Below the pieces are notes generated by a model. That model did not search any database. It was not told the DNA's origin and saw only the letters and a program-made list of their open reading frames with translations. 64,000 nucleotides of DNA. Source: Plumapathes pennacea (lineage: Eukaryota; Cnidaria; Anthozoa; Antipatharia; Myriopathidae). The position numbers and the translations under genes were made by a program. The DNA is taken from positions 930,001-994,000 of the forward strand of contig OZ038466.1 of assembly GCA_964036295.1 (NCBI GenBank), read 5' to 3'. This document shows, piece by piece, positions 46,804-50,593 of this stretch. Position 1 is the stretch's first letter. Every line of letters begins with the position of its first letter.

Positions 46804-47518
46804 TTGTTTTTAGTAATTTACTACCGTTATAATTGTTGTCGTAGTATTGTATACAAATAAGTCTTTATTATTAGCTGTCCATTTTCTTACGAATAGGTCT
46901 GCAGATAACGAGGGTTATGCTTCTGACAACCAAAGGGCTGCAGTGCAGAATCTAGGAGCCGGTGGAGAGGGCGCCTATGCTGACGTTGGCGGGAATTCGT
47001 CTCCTTACGCGCAAGTAGACAAGTCCAAGAAGAAGCCAAAGAAACCCAAGGTACATCTTGTATTCAAAATCCATACATAAAGTACAACTTTTTTTTCTTG
47101 CAGTACTCTACAAAATAACGCTCACAGAAAAAAACTAATTGTTTTTTTTTTGTGTGTGTGTGTGTTTGTATATTTTTCTCATTCACCGAGCTCCCCGTAT
47201 CGCTCGGTCTTCCGATACGTTATAGTTCGCGGGCTCATGTCAATAGTTTCAAATGTGTGTGTTTGTATTTAATATAGTATTTTCGCATTGTTATACCCAT
47301 GTGTTTTGTAGAGGAAGCCAGGCGAGCCAGGTGAATTGGTGTATGCTGATCTGGCCGACTTCTCCCGACCCAAAGGTGGCGCAGTTCCTGTGAGGCCGGA
47401 AGAGATTCAGCGATCTGACTACGCGGACATCACTCAGTTCTCCGCTCCAAAGCAGGAACCGACATACGACAACCTGCCCCGTGCTGATGCCACTTACGCA
47501 AACGTCCAAGGCATGTAA
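7022..47518 (+). CDS. Kinase-less Ig-Ig-FN3-FN3 transmembrane receptor with multi-tyrosine (ITIM/ITAM-like) tail, multi-exon, 5' end outside window
   Basis: This is a spliced gene. Exons are 7022-7303, 33840-34106, 43285-43575, 43823-44128, 45832-46032, 46339-46369, 46897-47050 and 47312-47518, each bounded by AG/GT. They add up to an uninterrupted frame of 580 codons including the stop when the first codon is completed from an upstream exon. The deduced order is Ig, Ig, FN3, FN3, a Ser/Thr/Gly-rich stalk, one transmembrane helix and a cytoplasmic tail of about 135 residues. The signal peptide must lie in an exon left of the window. Each ectodomain exon has a clear counterpart in the receptor tyrosine kinase gene on the other strand (64000-52204), so the two are paralogues. 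No kinase exon follows the transmembrane exon, and a stop codon plus an AATAAA at 47967 close the gene. The role is inferred: a ligand- or adhesion-sensing receptor that recruits SH2 proteins through phosphotyrosine. FGFRL1 is a known analogue of a kinase-less RTK relative. Confidence 0.85.
7346..7461. repeat. 116-bp near-perfect palindrome with 9-bp flanking direct repeat
   Basis: Arms TAGCCTGC...CGGCCTGTTGCTTTGCGAGG and their inverse meet at about 7403. GTGTTATTC directly repeats at 7337-7345 and 7462-7470, as expected for an inserted foldback with a 9-bp target duplication. Confidence 0.8.
7483..8733 (+). repeat. R1 repeat, copy 2, complete, 9-bp target duplication
   Basis: It runs from AGTCCCCGAGCGTAAGCGAGG to GCGATTATCGTATTTCTAG. 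TGTTATTCT repeats directly outside both ends (7474-7482 and 8734-8742). The central ORF remnant at 7727-7960 still reads MNLKTGKLETQQSRKSRLQK and ends with TPQREQRMNADQERHEQN, but is shorter than in copy 1. Confidence 0.8.
8734..9053. other. Short stretch between R1 copy 2 and the hAT relic
   Basis: No supported feature was found apart from the 8-base hAT target site at its right edge. Confidence 0.35.
9331..9555 (-). pseudogene. Non-LTR retrotransposon reverse transcriptase fragment
   Basis: The frame reads KSLGPDGLPAEFYLRFWGH, then YDKGELSVTQRRAVLRLLFK and NWRPISLLNVD. This is the fingers/template-grip start of LINE reverse transcriptases (L1/Tx1-like pattern GPDGLPAEFY...NWRPISLLNVD). The catalytic YxDD part is absent. 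It is nested inside the hAT relic. Confidence 0.8.
9743..10183 (-). pseudogene. hAT transposase N-terminal fragment with TTF-type zinc finger
   Basis: The open frame contains RKFQLVWLQQYPWLAYSKY, then GAFCLHCVPFG and VGKLVKSPLTFW. This is the TTF/ZMYM-type zinc-binding domain that precedes the RNase-H-like core in one branch of hAT transposases. The frame stops just after GRFKKHCH, where the LINE-bearing segment begins, and no DDE core is left. Confidence 0.75.
10590..11204. other. Intronic stretch with no supported gene
   Basis: The region contains short direct repeats of GACCCACCCC near 10780-10855. It is otherwise featureless. Confidence 0.35.
11205..11290 (-). repeat. Poly-T run and F/H end fragment
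   Basis: A T-run of about 20 bases is followed by CTGGGTTACAAATCAGCACACGG...TGATTGGTTCG...ATCACGTGAT, the inverse of the module ending other F/H copies. Confidence 0.55.
11370..12285 (+). repeat. Repeat P, forward copy
   Basis: This block matches, in inverse orientation, 53936-54329 plus 56478-57075. An ORF at 11688-12056 shares [18 protein letters not shown] and [20 protein letters not shown] with the inverse copy, with few substitutions. Overall DNA similarity is also high, so the shared reading frame does not by itself show coding constraint. I do not recognise the protein. Confidence 0.7.
12390..13030. repeat. Diverged F/H-family copy
   Basis: Modules such as CTCCCAAGAG, TATACAGTATGG, ATTACAACACTCGTGCATTTGC and GGCCACGATTAATC occur in the same order as in F1 (25662-26629), but with many differences. 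A - strand frame at 12699-12965 has a hydrophobic start and a basic end, loosely like the H protein. Confidence 0.5.
13276..13340. repeat. (TTATG)13 microsatellite
   Basis: Thirteen perfect copies of the pentamer TTATG lie just upstream of the Helitron relic. Confidence 0.95.
13350..14040 (+). pseudogene. Helitron-type replicase N-terminal relic
   Basis: Broken + strand frames read EERKAYLRDYERKQ, then NPDHVKEKDRQARKRKREKD. A zinc-ribbon-like block follows: GPEYVCTYCDQLWYKAG, WICRTCHQNIKDGKMPSC and KPPELELTELEERLL. This order is known from the N-terminal region of animal Helitron replicase/helicase proteins, where it precedes a RIPFMQIREL-like motif. Several frameshifts and stops are present, and the Rep and helicase domains are absent. 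Confidence 0.65.
14140..14430. repeat. Partial F/H-family copy
   Basis: The run ATTATCACAGAGGTTTTGGTAAATTC...GACTTCAGCTTGTCGAAAT repeats the segment at 12785-12880 with moderate divergence. Confidence 0.55.
14472..15004. mobile_element. TTAA-flanked MITE, 533 bp
   Basis: The ends GGTGATTCC and GGAATCACC are inverted and both are flanked by TTAA (14468-14471 and 15005-15008). TTAA duplications are typical of piggyBac and Kolobok elements. Two internal copies of GGGGGTCACCATG are present. There is no transposase. Confidence 0.75.
15430..16284 (-). pseudogene. Decayed copy of the H repeat ORF
   Basis: On the - strand, RRYISKYFPKSSALADCCKK parallels [19 protein letters not shown] of the intact H protein (26957-27880). 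A hairpin AAGCTCGTCCCCAC...GTGGGGCGAGCTT at 16253-16284 occupies the position of the H end hairpin. Stops and frameshifts break the frame. Confidence 0.45.
16300..17029. other. Stretch without a gene; poly-G run
   Basis: It contains a G-run at about 16447-16468 and a duplicated phrase AAAAGCTGT...ACAGCTACTTG...CATGAT. No supported gene. Confidence 0.4.
17030..17980. mobile_element. TIR element with subterminal GTTTCGCAAATTCTC repeats, 951 bp
   Basis: The ends CTTACTGTATTTTGCGAAAC and GTTTCGCAAAATACAGTAAG are exact inverses over 20 bases. Next to the right end are four to five tandem copies of a GTTTCGCAAATTCTC-like unit (17884-17970), and one inverse unit lies at the left end. No target duplication is obvious. 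No transposase motif. Confidence 0.7.
18155..18219. mobile_element. 65-bp foldback MITE with TTA target duplication
   Basis: AGGCTGGTTCACACG and CGTGTGAACCAGCCT are inverted, with TTA at 18152-18154 and 18220-18222. A 3-bp TTA duplication suggests mobilisation by a PIF/Harbinger transposase, relatives of which lie about 1 kb away. Confidence 0.7.
18600..18860. repeat. Five-copy tandem array of a 52-54-bp palindromic unit
   Basis: Unit starts (ACAACATTT) lie at 18606, 18660, 18714, 18766 and 18818. Each unit holds the palindrome TCGCCGTTAATTAACGGCGA or a one- to two-base variant, then GATTTTCTGTCTGTATATA. Confidence 0.9.
19452..20597 (+). pseudogene. Harbinger DDE transposase with one intron and frameshifts
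   Basis: Reading starts near FDLEEMEEPS (about 19476), needs a one-base shift near 19525, and continues IEKRDIPLLAEALGLPETF, RCPQRTVAGGIEGLCMLL and NCFGFIDGTVRPICRPNEHQ (first catalytic Asp). A donor GTACGC after YGPI (about 20006) and an acceptor TTTCAG (20228) remove a 220-base intron. The next exon has GKRYDAGML, YGDPAYPLRVHLQAPFRG (second Asp) and SVEWSFGDVIKSFKS (Glu). Compared with relatives, about 15 residues seem missing between AGML and MCLYGDPAY. A second frameshift near 20445 precedes KRNLKMGLSSIGKMYVVCA and ends at VNEYFS. The DDE triad is present but the copy is inactivated. Confidence 0.85.
21083..21602 (-). pseudogene. Harbinger-associated Myb/SANT-like DNA-binding protein, one frameshift
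   Basis: The first frame reads WSQTHYVLLCREMLVVNPF, then QRSKMWETISQHLEQ and ARSVRDRYSLLARK, a trihelix/Myb-like domain. The second frame continues YRKWMQSEIKASG and VSELDALLEELIGLED into a charged coiled-coil tail rich in Glu and Lys. The two frames join if one A is removed from the A-run near 21390. In Harbinger elements this protein helps the transposase reach the nucleus and bind the ends. Confidence 0.8.
22657..23375. other. Stretch with a strong hairpin, no supported gene
   Basis: A 22-bp stem with one mismatch and loop AACG (CTGCAAGGGATTCTGGTTG...) lies at 23221-23268. Imperfect direct repeats of GAACACGTTGAATGTG occur at 22805-22850. Confidence 0.6.
23376..24645 (+). repeat. Repeat J, forward copy, interrupted
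   Basis: The parts 23376-23473 and 24347-24645 match, in inverse orientation, 53478-53935 (CACAAAACATGTCAGCTTG, GTGCATCGGAAAGCAA, CGAAGAATATTCCTACGGGG, GTTCCTCTCCTGGGACCCCG). The middle holds other sequence including element K. Confidence 0.7.
23787..24154. mobile_element. Element K: poly-G/poly-C-ended insert with 10-bp target duplication
   Basis: GGGCCGCCAG repeats directly at 23777-23786 and 24155-24164. Between them the insert starts CCCGGGGGG and ends CCCCCCTCCCCCCCA, so its ends are inverted G/C runs. Inside, a phrase like ACCCTGTTTAAGACA recurs about five times. Confidence 0.65.
24646..25661. other. Intronic stretch, fragment also found inverted at 28.2-28.8 kb
   Basis: It contains a poly-C run near 24795-24813. 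The segment 25195-25320 (GGGTAAAAATGTGGAGGGTA, AAAGTGAAGG, ATGAAAGGCACTAAACATTT) recurs in inverse orientation at 28245-28310 and 28745-28800. No coding signal. Confidence 0.5.
25662..26629 (-). repeat. F repeat, copy F1
   Basis: It begins CTAGACTGGCCTTGCCAGTG, a small hairpin, and continues through GAATGCGTGACATATC, CGAGGAATGTCACACGAGAG and AGTTTCGTCGGGACTAAATA to CCAAATGGCGTTGAATTTG. Strand is given relative to the H ORF it usually follows. Copies lie at 31850-32910 and 34384-39068. Confidence 0.8.
26630..28255 (-). repeat. F/H composite: partial second F unit (F2) joined to H1
   Basis: At 26629 the F sequence restarts at ACTTTTTCGCTTCACTACTT, and at about 27000 it changes to the H block, starting CTTCTTTTTGAACTTATAGC. 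H1 runs through an intact 307-codon ORF, the ATCACGTGA/AACCAATCACCGTGTGCTGA module and an (AAATA)n run to the hairpin AAGCTCGTCGGCTTCGCCAC. A second H copy is at 57263-58368. Confidence 0.75.
26957..27880 (-). CDS. Intact 307-residue ORF of the H repeat, predicted two-helix membrane protein
   Basis: The frame is open from ATG to stop with no interruption. Residues about 1-90 are polar, with MHNCTEMYEDPDVQ and KEQAERRGSKCKD. Two hydrophobic helices follow: [19 protein letters not shown] (about 91-109) and [18 protein letters not shown] (about 122-140). The C-terminal half is basic, with [39 protein letters not shown] and KKWAKAETK. I do not recognise the family. The ORF belongs to a dispersed repeat; the copy at 57303-57869 is broken and 15430-16284 appears to be an older relic. 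It may be a mobile-element accessory protein or a chance frame in a young repeat. Comparison of substitution patterns between copies would decide. Confidence 0.5.
   Translation of the reverse strand: MKRAANEAMNISVNISKNILMFLSMNYIAMHNCTEMYEDPDVQNVENLKEQAERRGSKCKDQNSNDINGEATSIFGHRLIVYMELFSMKVNLKVLCILLLCIILAGTSKASENLTFLWNQRFTLLCICVVVATFWLSAMKIKQAADNVALLFENWNMIGEEVVVGRSRFEQFYCIPSNVYVKENRTRPRRSREPSRVPLNELSRVLNKDRKSRRLLREYISKNVPESSKVHDYTKAYVLQNANVFRERARKQHGNNREPQKCKEKIRINKPSLRESYKFKKKWAKAETKATVSFSRKTMTLYALLCT
28256..29487. other. Intronic stretch with segment shared with 39.1 kb
   Basis: 28303-28430 (TTTTTAACTCGTGAATGCG...GAGCAATG...GCTCGCTCCATGGATG) resembles 39127-39245, just beyond the end of another F/H copy, suggesting that flanking DNA was duplicated with the repeat. 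The remainder, to 29487, has no supported feature. Confidence 0.5.
29488..29764 (+). pseudogene. Decayed Ig-domain exon inside the large first visible intron
   Basis: A splice acceptor (TAATCAG) and donor (GTTAGT) flank a phase 1-1 exon-like segment with an Ig signature. It begins APEGTMLITSAVSD and has the first cysteine in VTLTC, then a YKFYFKKDGTW strand. A TAA stop sits at the core position just before that strand. A frameshift near 29690-29698 is needed to reach the C-terminal part YKCVPHNSVEPG. Read through, it would be a third Ig domain between the two intact ones. Because its phases match its neighbours, skipping it keeps the frame, so the gene can survive its loss. The - strand paralogue has no such exon in the equivalent intron (63373-63711). 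Confidence 0.75.
29765..30277. other. Intronic stretch without supported feature
   Basis: AT-rich sequence between the dead Ig exon and R1 copy 3. No coding or repeat signal was seen. Confidence 0.4.
31127..31848 (+). pseudogene. CR1-like LINE 3' fragment
   Basis: Broken frames read NIGVLMDSSLSIEQHITN, LVHAFVTSRLDF, ERLQKVQNAAARVVTLTGK and LYNLHWLPVEQRITYKLALL. These are the C-terminal reverse transcriptase part of CR1/Jockey-like elements. It ends in a T-run and the 3' tail TTGTAAAGCGCTATTGGGC...AAATAGCGCTATATAAGT, which forms a small hairpin. Confidence 0.8.
31850..33388 (-). repeat. F repeat, copy F3, with nested SINE
   Basis: It begins CTAGACTGGCGTTGCCAGTG, follows the F order and reaches GTTTAGCGAAGTCAATTAC at about 32910. 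It is interrupted by the SINE and resumes at ATTTACGTCATCACATATCACG, ending at the hairpin AAGCTCACCGGGGCCACG. It lacks the second F unit and the H ORF. Confidence 0.75.
32940..33268 (-). mobile_element. tRNA-derived SINE
   Basis: On the - strand the head at 33268-33193 has an A box (TGGCTCAGTTGG) and a perfect B box (GGTTCGAACCC) in a tRNA-like sequence, GCCCGGCTGGC...CCCCGGCCGGAC. The body shares its tail with the SINE at 4847-5060. Bounded by ATTAC/ATTTAC, an approximate target duplication. Confidence 0.8.
33840..34106 (+). CDS. Receptor exon: Ig domain 2
   Basis: The acceptor is GATTGATAG and the donor GTAAGTC. The exon is phase 1 at both ends. The translation contains ASSSANTSSYIGQ, the first cysteine in ALKCVAEGVPVP, tryptophan in LEWTKPDGSQLK and the second cysteine in YKCSAKN. 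The opposite-strand Ig2 exon (63103-63372) is strongly similar, sharing SNTSS, GVPVPT, GSQLK and YKCSA. It is followed by a 9.2-kb intron holding an F repeat and a large inverted repeat. Confidence 0.9.
34107..34383. other. Intron start after Ig exon 2
   Basis: The donor GTAAGTC is followed by AT-rich sequence with short inverted phrases (TTCGCGATTTTC...GAAATTTAG). No gene. Confidence 0.4.
35189..38101. mobile_element. Element I: 2.9-kb TIR insert with GGAATTCC arrays at both ends
   Basis: The ends CCCTTGTGAAAT and ATTTCGCAAGGG are inverted. The insert interrupts F4 exactly where F1 is continuous, with GA possibly duplicated (35187-35188, 38102-38103). Both subterminal zones (35208-35540 and 37830-38090) are packed with GGAATTCCTAGGAATTCCC-type palindromes in both orientations. 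The interior has no transposase-like frame; it carries a poly-A run (36274-36291) and a module-M repeat at 36363-36552. Superfamily unknown. Confidence 0.8.
36363..36552. repeat. Module M repeat
   Basis: CACTCCCAAGAGTGATCC ... TACAGTATGGAGAAGTTAGC ... GGGAGAATCCGCACTTTAAA ... TTTGGAGTG recurs at 46466-46636 and inside the F copies. The ends CACTCCCAAG and CTTTGGAGTG are inverted, so it looks like a MITE. Confidence 0.55.
39069..39688. other. Intronic stretch before the large inverted repeat
   Basis: 39127-39245 resembles 28303-28430. The rest shows no gene. Confidence 0.4.
39689..43064. repeat. 3.4-kb inverted repeat (arms about 1 kb, spacer 1.35 kb)
   Basis: The left arm 39689-40674 is inverted relative to the right arm 42021-43064 with moderate divergence. 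Paired landmarks are TTCAAAATGACCAAGG with CCTTGGTCATTTTGAA, TCGGTACTGGATGCGGGAAA with its inverse at about 42580, and TTGATTTAACTCC. The right arm has an extra block at about 42895-43020. The mirrored frames starting MVILKNRNTTTSSSF on both arms are consequences of the repeat. The spacer holds a MITE. Confidence 0.85.
40778..41057. mobile_element. 280-bp foldback MITE in the spacer
   Basis: AGGGCCTTTTATACGA and TCGTATGAACGGCCCT are inverted, as are the inner GCCGCGGCT and CACGTAAGACTTGCACGT blocks. ATT flanks both sides as a possible 3-bp duplication. Confidence 0.7.
43285..43575 (+). CDS. Receptor exon: fibronectin type III domain 1
   Basis: The acceptor is CCCCCAG and the donor GTATGG. 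The phase is 1 at both ends. The translation has the FN3 hallmarks: a KPGPPIIT start, the core tryptophan in VRWNPPNDDGGS, the tyrosine in VTGYRVIV and the leucine/tyrosine pattern in ISTNYILEVSAINVAGEG. It corresponds to the opposite-strand exon 62214-62495. Confidence 0.9.
43823..44128 (+). CDS. Receptor exon: fibronectin type III domain 2
   Basis: The acceptor is CTATCCAAG and the donor GTAAGTATT, phase 1-1. The translation begins GAPEAAELSITNT and contains FELRWTKPKDNRSPITSY and [16 protein letters not shown]. The opposite-strand exon 61590-61880 begins [11 protein letters not shown] and contains [18 protein letters not shown] and [16 protein letters not shown]. This is the clearest evidence that the two genes are duplicates. 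Confidence 0.92.
44129..45831. other. Intron before the transmembrane exon, contains a MITE
   Basis: It holds the MITE at 44269-44547. The remainder has overlapping short frames without motifs or splice support, so I regard it as non-coding. Confidence 0.5.
44269..44547. mobile_element. 279-bp MITE inserted in a (TA)n tract
   Basis: AGCCCTTTGCAAAAATTT...GAGCCCTCAATATA and its inverse form terminal repeats of about 70 bases, including TATCAAGTGCATTGTGGGAAG. (TA)n runs flank both ends, which fits a TA target. Confidence 0.8.
45832..46032 (+). CDS. Receptor exon: stalk and transmembrane helix
   Basis: The acceptor CAACTCCAG and donor GTATTG enclose 201 bases, phase 1-1. It encodes a Ser/Thr/Gly-rich stalk (TPSTGSSTSDGAPEST...), then a 24-residue hydrophobic helix around VVIGGAVGAVILAIIAVAIG. 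A basic stop-transfer run WRRKRQGGK follows. The sequence differs from the paralogue's transmembrane exon (60742-60846), so this part has diverged or been replaced. Confidence 0.85.
46339..46369 (+). CDS. Receptor micro-exon, juxtamembrane
   Basis: A 31-base exon has acceptor TTCACCAG and donor GTGAGT. It encodes GHGSVSSRDA and moves the reading frame from phase 1 to phase 2, exactly what the next exon (46897) needs. The total frame closes only if it is included, which is the main support for this short exon. Confidence 0.7.
46466..46636. repeat. Module M repeat in receptor intron
   Basis: AAGAGTGATCAATTTC ... GGGAGAATCTAGATTTTGAG ... CTTGGGAGT matches 36363-36552 and part of the F copies. 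Confidence 0.5.
46741..46815. repeat. (TTTTG)n tract
   Basis: TTTTG and T5-7G units are repeated. A similar tract lies at 48645-48717. Confidence 0.9.
46897..47050 (+). CDS. Receptor exon: cytoplasmic tail, first tyrosine cluster
   Basis: The acceptor is TACGAATAG and the donor GTACAT; phase 2 to 0. The translation has tyrosines in EGYASD, GAYADV and SPYAQV, followed by the lysine/proline stretch KSKKKPKKPK. YADV and YAQV are separated by six residues, an ITAM-like spacing. SPYAQV fits the ITIM form [S/I/V/L]xYxx[I/V/L]. Confidence 0.85.
47312..47518 (+). CDS. Receptor last exon: cytoplasmic tail with YADL, YADI, YDNL and YANV motifs
   Basis: The acceptor is GTTTTGTAG, the exon opens in phase 0, and it ends with TAA at 47516-47518. 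Four tyrosines are present: LVYADL and SDYADI both fit the ITIM consensus. YDNLPRADATYANV is a YxxL-x6-YxxV pair in which both tyrosines also have Asn at +2, the GRB2 SH2 preference. The reading ends QGM-stop. The paralogous kinase ends with the very similar [15 protein letters not shown], so this two-tyrosine end is probably ancestral to both genes. Confidence 0.88.
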   Translation, partial: RKPGEPGELVYADLADFSRPKGGAVPVRPEEIQRSDYADITQFSAPKQEPTYDNLPRADATYANVQGM

Positions 47519-50094
47519 ATGTAATGTGTTCTAAACTCTTTATTGCCTAACAGCGATCAAGGCATGTAAATGTACTGCGTCCTTAAACCCTTTGTTGCCT
47601 AACAGCGATGAATCACTTTTCGTTTTTCAAAATATAATTATAGCAAACTGTAAAAAATATTAATGCTGTTGAACTCTTCCATCAGACTTCGCATGTTGCC
47701 TCGAATCTCCAATCGTAATTGTTTAGATATGAACCGTTTAGTTCACTTAGTTCACATTATAAGTTATCTCTGTATCCATGTACGTGTGTCTGTGTCTGTG
47801 TGTTTTGACTAATTGTTACTGAAGATGTCTTGGTTGTCTTTTTCTGGTTCTGGTTGACTTTATGTTGGCCTTTTCTTTACTTTGTTACTGTCCCTGAAAC
47901 CCTTTAATCAACGTACAAACAATCCTAACCTTACAGATACACACAAGTGAGTGCTCTCACAAGTTTAATAAACACGAATGAGGAGGCCACTTGAGATCAC
48001 TGTGGTGGAAGCCACGTCGTGTGCCAACCTGAACCTCAAACCTTATCTTCTAAGCTATCTGGACAATTTTAACGGCGGGCCATTTACGAGATACCTGTTC
48101 CTCTGTTTCCAAACTAGTGCACAACCTTATGAAAATGTGTTCGAATTGCATATTGCATGACAAGGCACATGCGACTGAAATATATTTTCATGAAAAAACT
48201 AAAAGGTTTCACACTTATTTTTGCTTTGAAACAGAGGCAAGAGGCATCTGAGAAATGGATTTGATTGATTAACTGAACTGTGAAAGCTCTTAAGCATTCC
48301 TTGCAATTATCTGTGTTGTGTGTCGATAAAAATTTTGGTCAGGATAATTTTCTGATTCTGTTTTGTGCTAATACGACCAAGGAAGTAAAGCCATCAGTGA
48401 GTACTAATATGAAAACGAACTGGGTACCGCTGACTACTAATAAGAACAAGGAAGTACATAAGATAAGCATTGGACTGGCGTTTAATAGCTGCATTTAACA
48501 GCAACTAATGTTCTATTCTTAGAGTTTGTAATCTATTGACTTTCCAGAGCAAAATCTGGAATCGAGCTCACTAACAAAGTGAATTTCTCAAAATACGTTT
48601 TCTTTTCTTGACAGCAGCATGCTGAGTGATCTACGAAAGAAAGAAAGGTTTTGTTTTTGTTTTGTTTTGTTTTTATTTTTGTTTTTGTTTTAATTTTTTG
48701 TTTTTGTTTTTGTTTTTTCGGTAAGGGGAAACAAAGGAGTCCTCGGTGACTGTTTCCGTTTTGTTTTCGTTTGACTATTGAAACAAAGCTTGATTTCCTT
48801 TCTAACATATATGTCTTTCGTACAAGCAATTATACTTAGCTACAATTAGTTTATAATATATGCATTTTGCAACATGATTTTTAAAATAATTTTGATAGTT
48901 TTACTGCGGTAGCACTAGCGCTAGAACCGTGCCTACTTGCCTTGGGTTATTTGTATATGCTTAGCACATTCCAAACACGTGATCCAATGTGACGGCCTGT
49001 CGAAACAAAGTTCGTGTCCGGGCCTGTAGTGCTCTTGAGTTGTGCAAGATAAACAAATATAATAAATTTACGTGTTTCGACCAATATTGGACAGTCCACG
49101 TTTGTGGTTCGTAAGTTTCAAATCCCTTCTGTCAGAGGTTCGGAGATCAAACAACATTTTTACAGTACATTCGCTATCAAACTATGAGGTTCACACATTT
49201 TAAACACTCGCTTGGTTGACGTCACAAGCTAGCACACGCTTACTAGCACCAGTGTGACCGCAGCATTACTTTAGTACGAGAAACTTACAATATACTTGAG
49301 AATTTACATTGCAGATGATTTATAAGTTAAACGTTTGATGTTCCGTGTGAGTTGTTACTGATAATTTTTAAATATTTCTTTCAAAAAGATGCTATACATT
49401 AGCTCCACATATTTTTCCAAATGCAGAATTTGTCCGTCCTGTTTTCAAAAGAAAGGTCCATAGCATCTGATTTTCACCCAGAAAGTGTCGAAGTTATTGT
49501 ATGGGTATCAGTGAAGTAACACTGTGACTGATTGTTGCTGTCGTGATTACTGACTTAAATCAATAAGAGGAGAGCGGGTTTCATGTCCGGATTTTTTTAT
49601 CAATATGTCTGCATAAAACGGACGTTACATATTGACTCGATTCGATTGGTCAGTGAGAGATGTTGAACGTGGTTCTACTAGGAAGTTTTGAACTGGTGTG
49701 TTGCTACGCGACGAAAAGATGACAACGTGGACCACACCCAGAGGCACGTTTCCTGGTATTACCCGTAAGTCGCACTGCAGCTGTAATGCTGCAGGCGTCA
49801 AACAAGAGTCTGTAAGCTTCGAGTTTCTCATTATCAAAATTTTCACTCTGTTAAAAACCTTTCGACAAAGAAGCAGTGTTAAATGATATTGTACTGGTTC
49901 TGATTTGGTTTTGTCTTGATTTGTTTGCGGAGCTGATGAACTGAAGCAAATAACGTTTGATTTATACATTAATACCCTATAGTGGAAAGTTTTTTAACGT
50001 ACATTGTAGCGGAATATTTGCATACATGACTTTTTTTTTTTTTTTTTTTTTTTTTTGCACATTAGCCTCCGGTCGCACTCGTAACTTTAACGAC
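47519..50094. other. 3' UTR and intergenic region, left part
   Basis: This holds the presumed 3' UTR of the + receptor, with a 30-base phrase GGCATGTAAATGTA...TTGCCTAACAGCGAT tandemly duplicated just after the stop (47511-47610). A (TTTTG)n tract lies at 48645-48717 and a T-run at 50031-50056. No further coding exon could be supported. Confidence 0.55.
47967..47972 (+). terminator. Candidate polyadenylation signal of the + strand receptor gene
   Basis: AATAAA occurs about 450 bases after the stop codon of the + strand receptor, in a stretch with no other coding signal. It is placed plausibly for a 3' UTR end; there is no transcript evidence. Confidence 0.4.
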
Positions 50095-50593
50095 ATTGGT
50101 TGCGGTTCCACTTACAAAAAACAACGGTGTAACGCATGGTGTTTACAGCGTTGTAATAGCAGCGCGATCCCACTCGAAAATAAACACCGGTGTTTAGCAT
50201 GACGCGTTGACAGATCGTTGTCAAACGCGACACAAGTCAGAATTTGCATGCGCGGGGCACGTGTCTTTCAATATGCCGGACCAAGAAGAAATAATCACTG
50301 CTTTGATTGCGAGTTTGATCTTCATCTTCGCAAATTACCGGATGCTGCGAATAAGAAATTTTCTCTTGATGCAGTACATGCAAGTTCTTGGCTGCAATTA
50401 AAATTTGGTTTTTTAAACACCGATAAACCATGCTCCTGAGCGTCGTTCACACCGCTGTTAAAACTCTTTGAATTTACCGCGTAACCAGGGAGACAAACAC
50501 CAACAGCGGGAGCAAAACTTTTGCGGTTCCACTTATAACAGTGACATTTGCTGTTTACACTGGTGTTAAGGCTCCAGTGGAACCGCAACCAAT
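50095..50593. mobile_element. 499-bp TIR element between the two receptor genes
   Basis: ATTGGTTGCGGTTCCACTTA at the left end and AGTGGAACCGCAACCAAT at the right end are inverted. CGAC lies just outside on both sides. The interior has degenerate inverted phrases (GGTGTTTACAGCG, CTGTTTACACTGGTG). No coding capacity. Confidence 0.65.
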
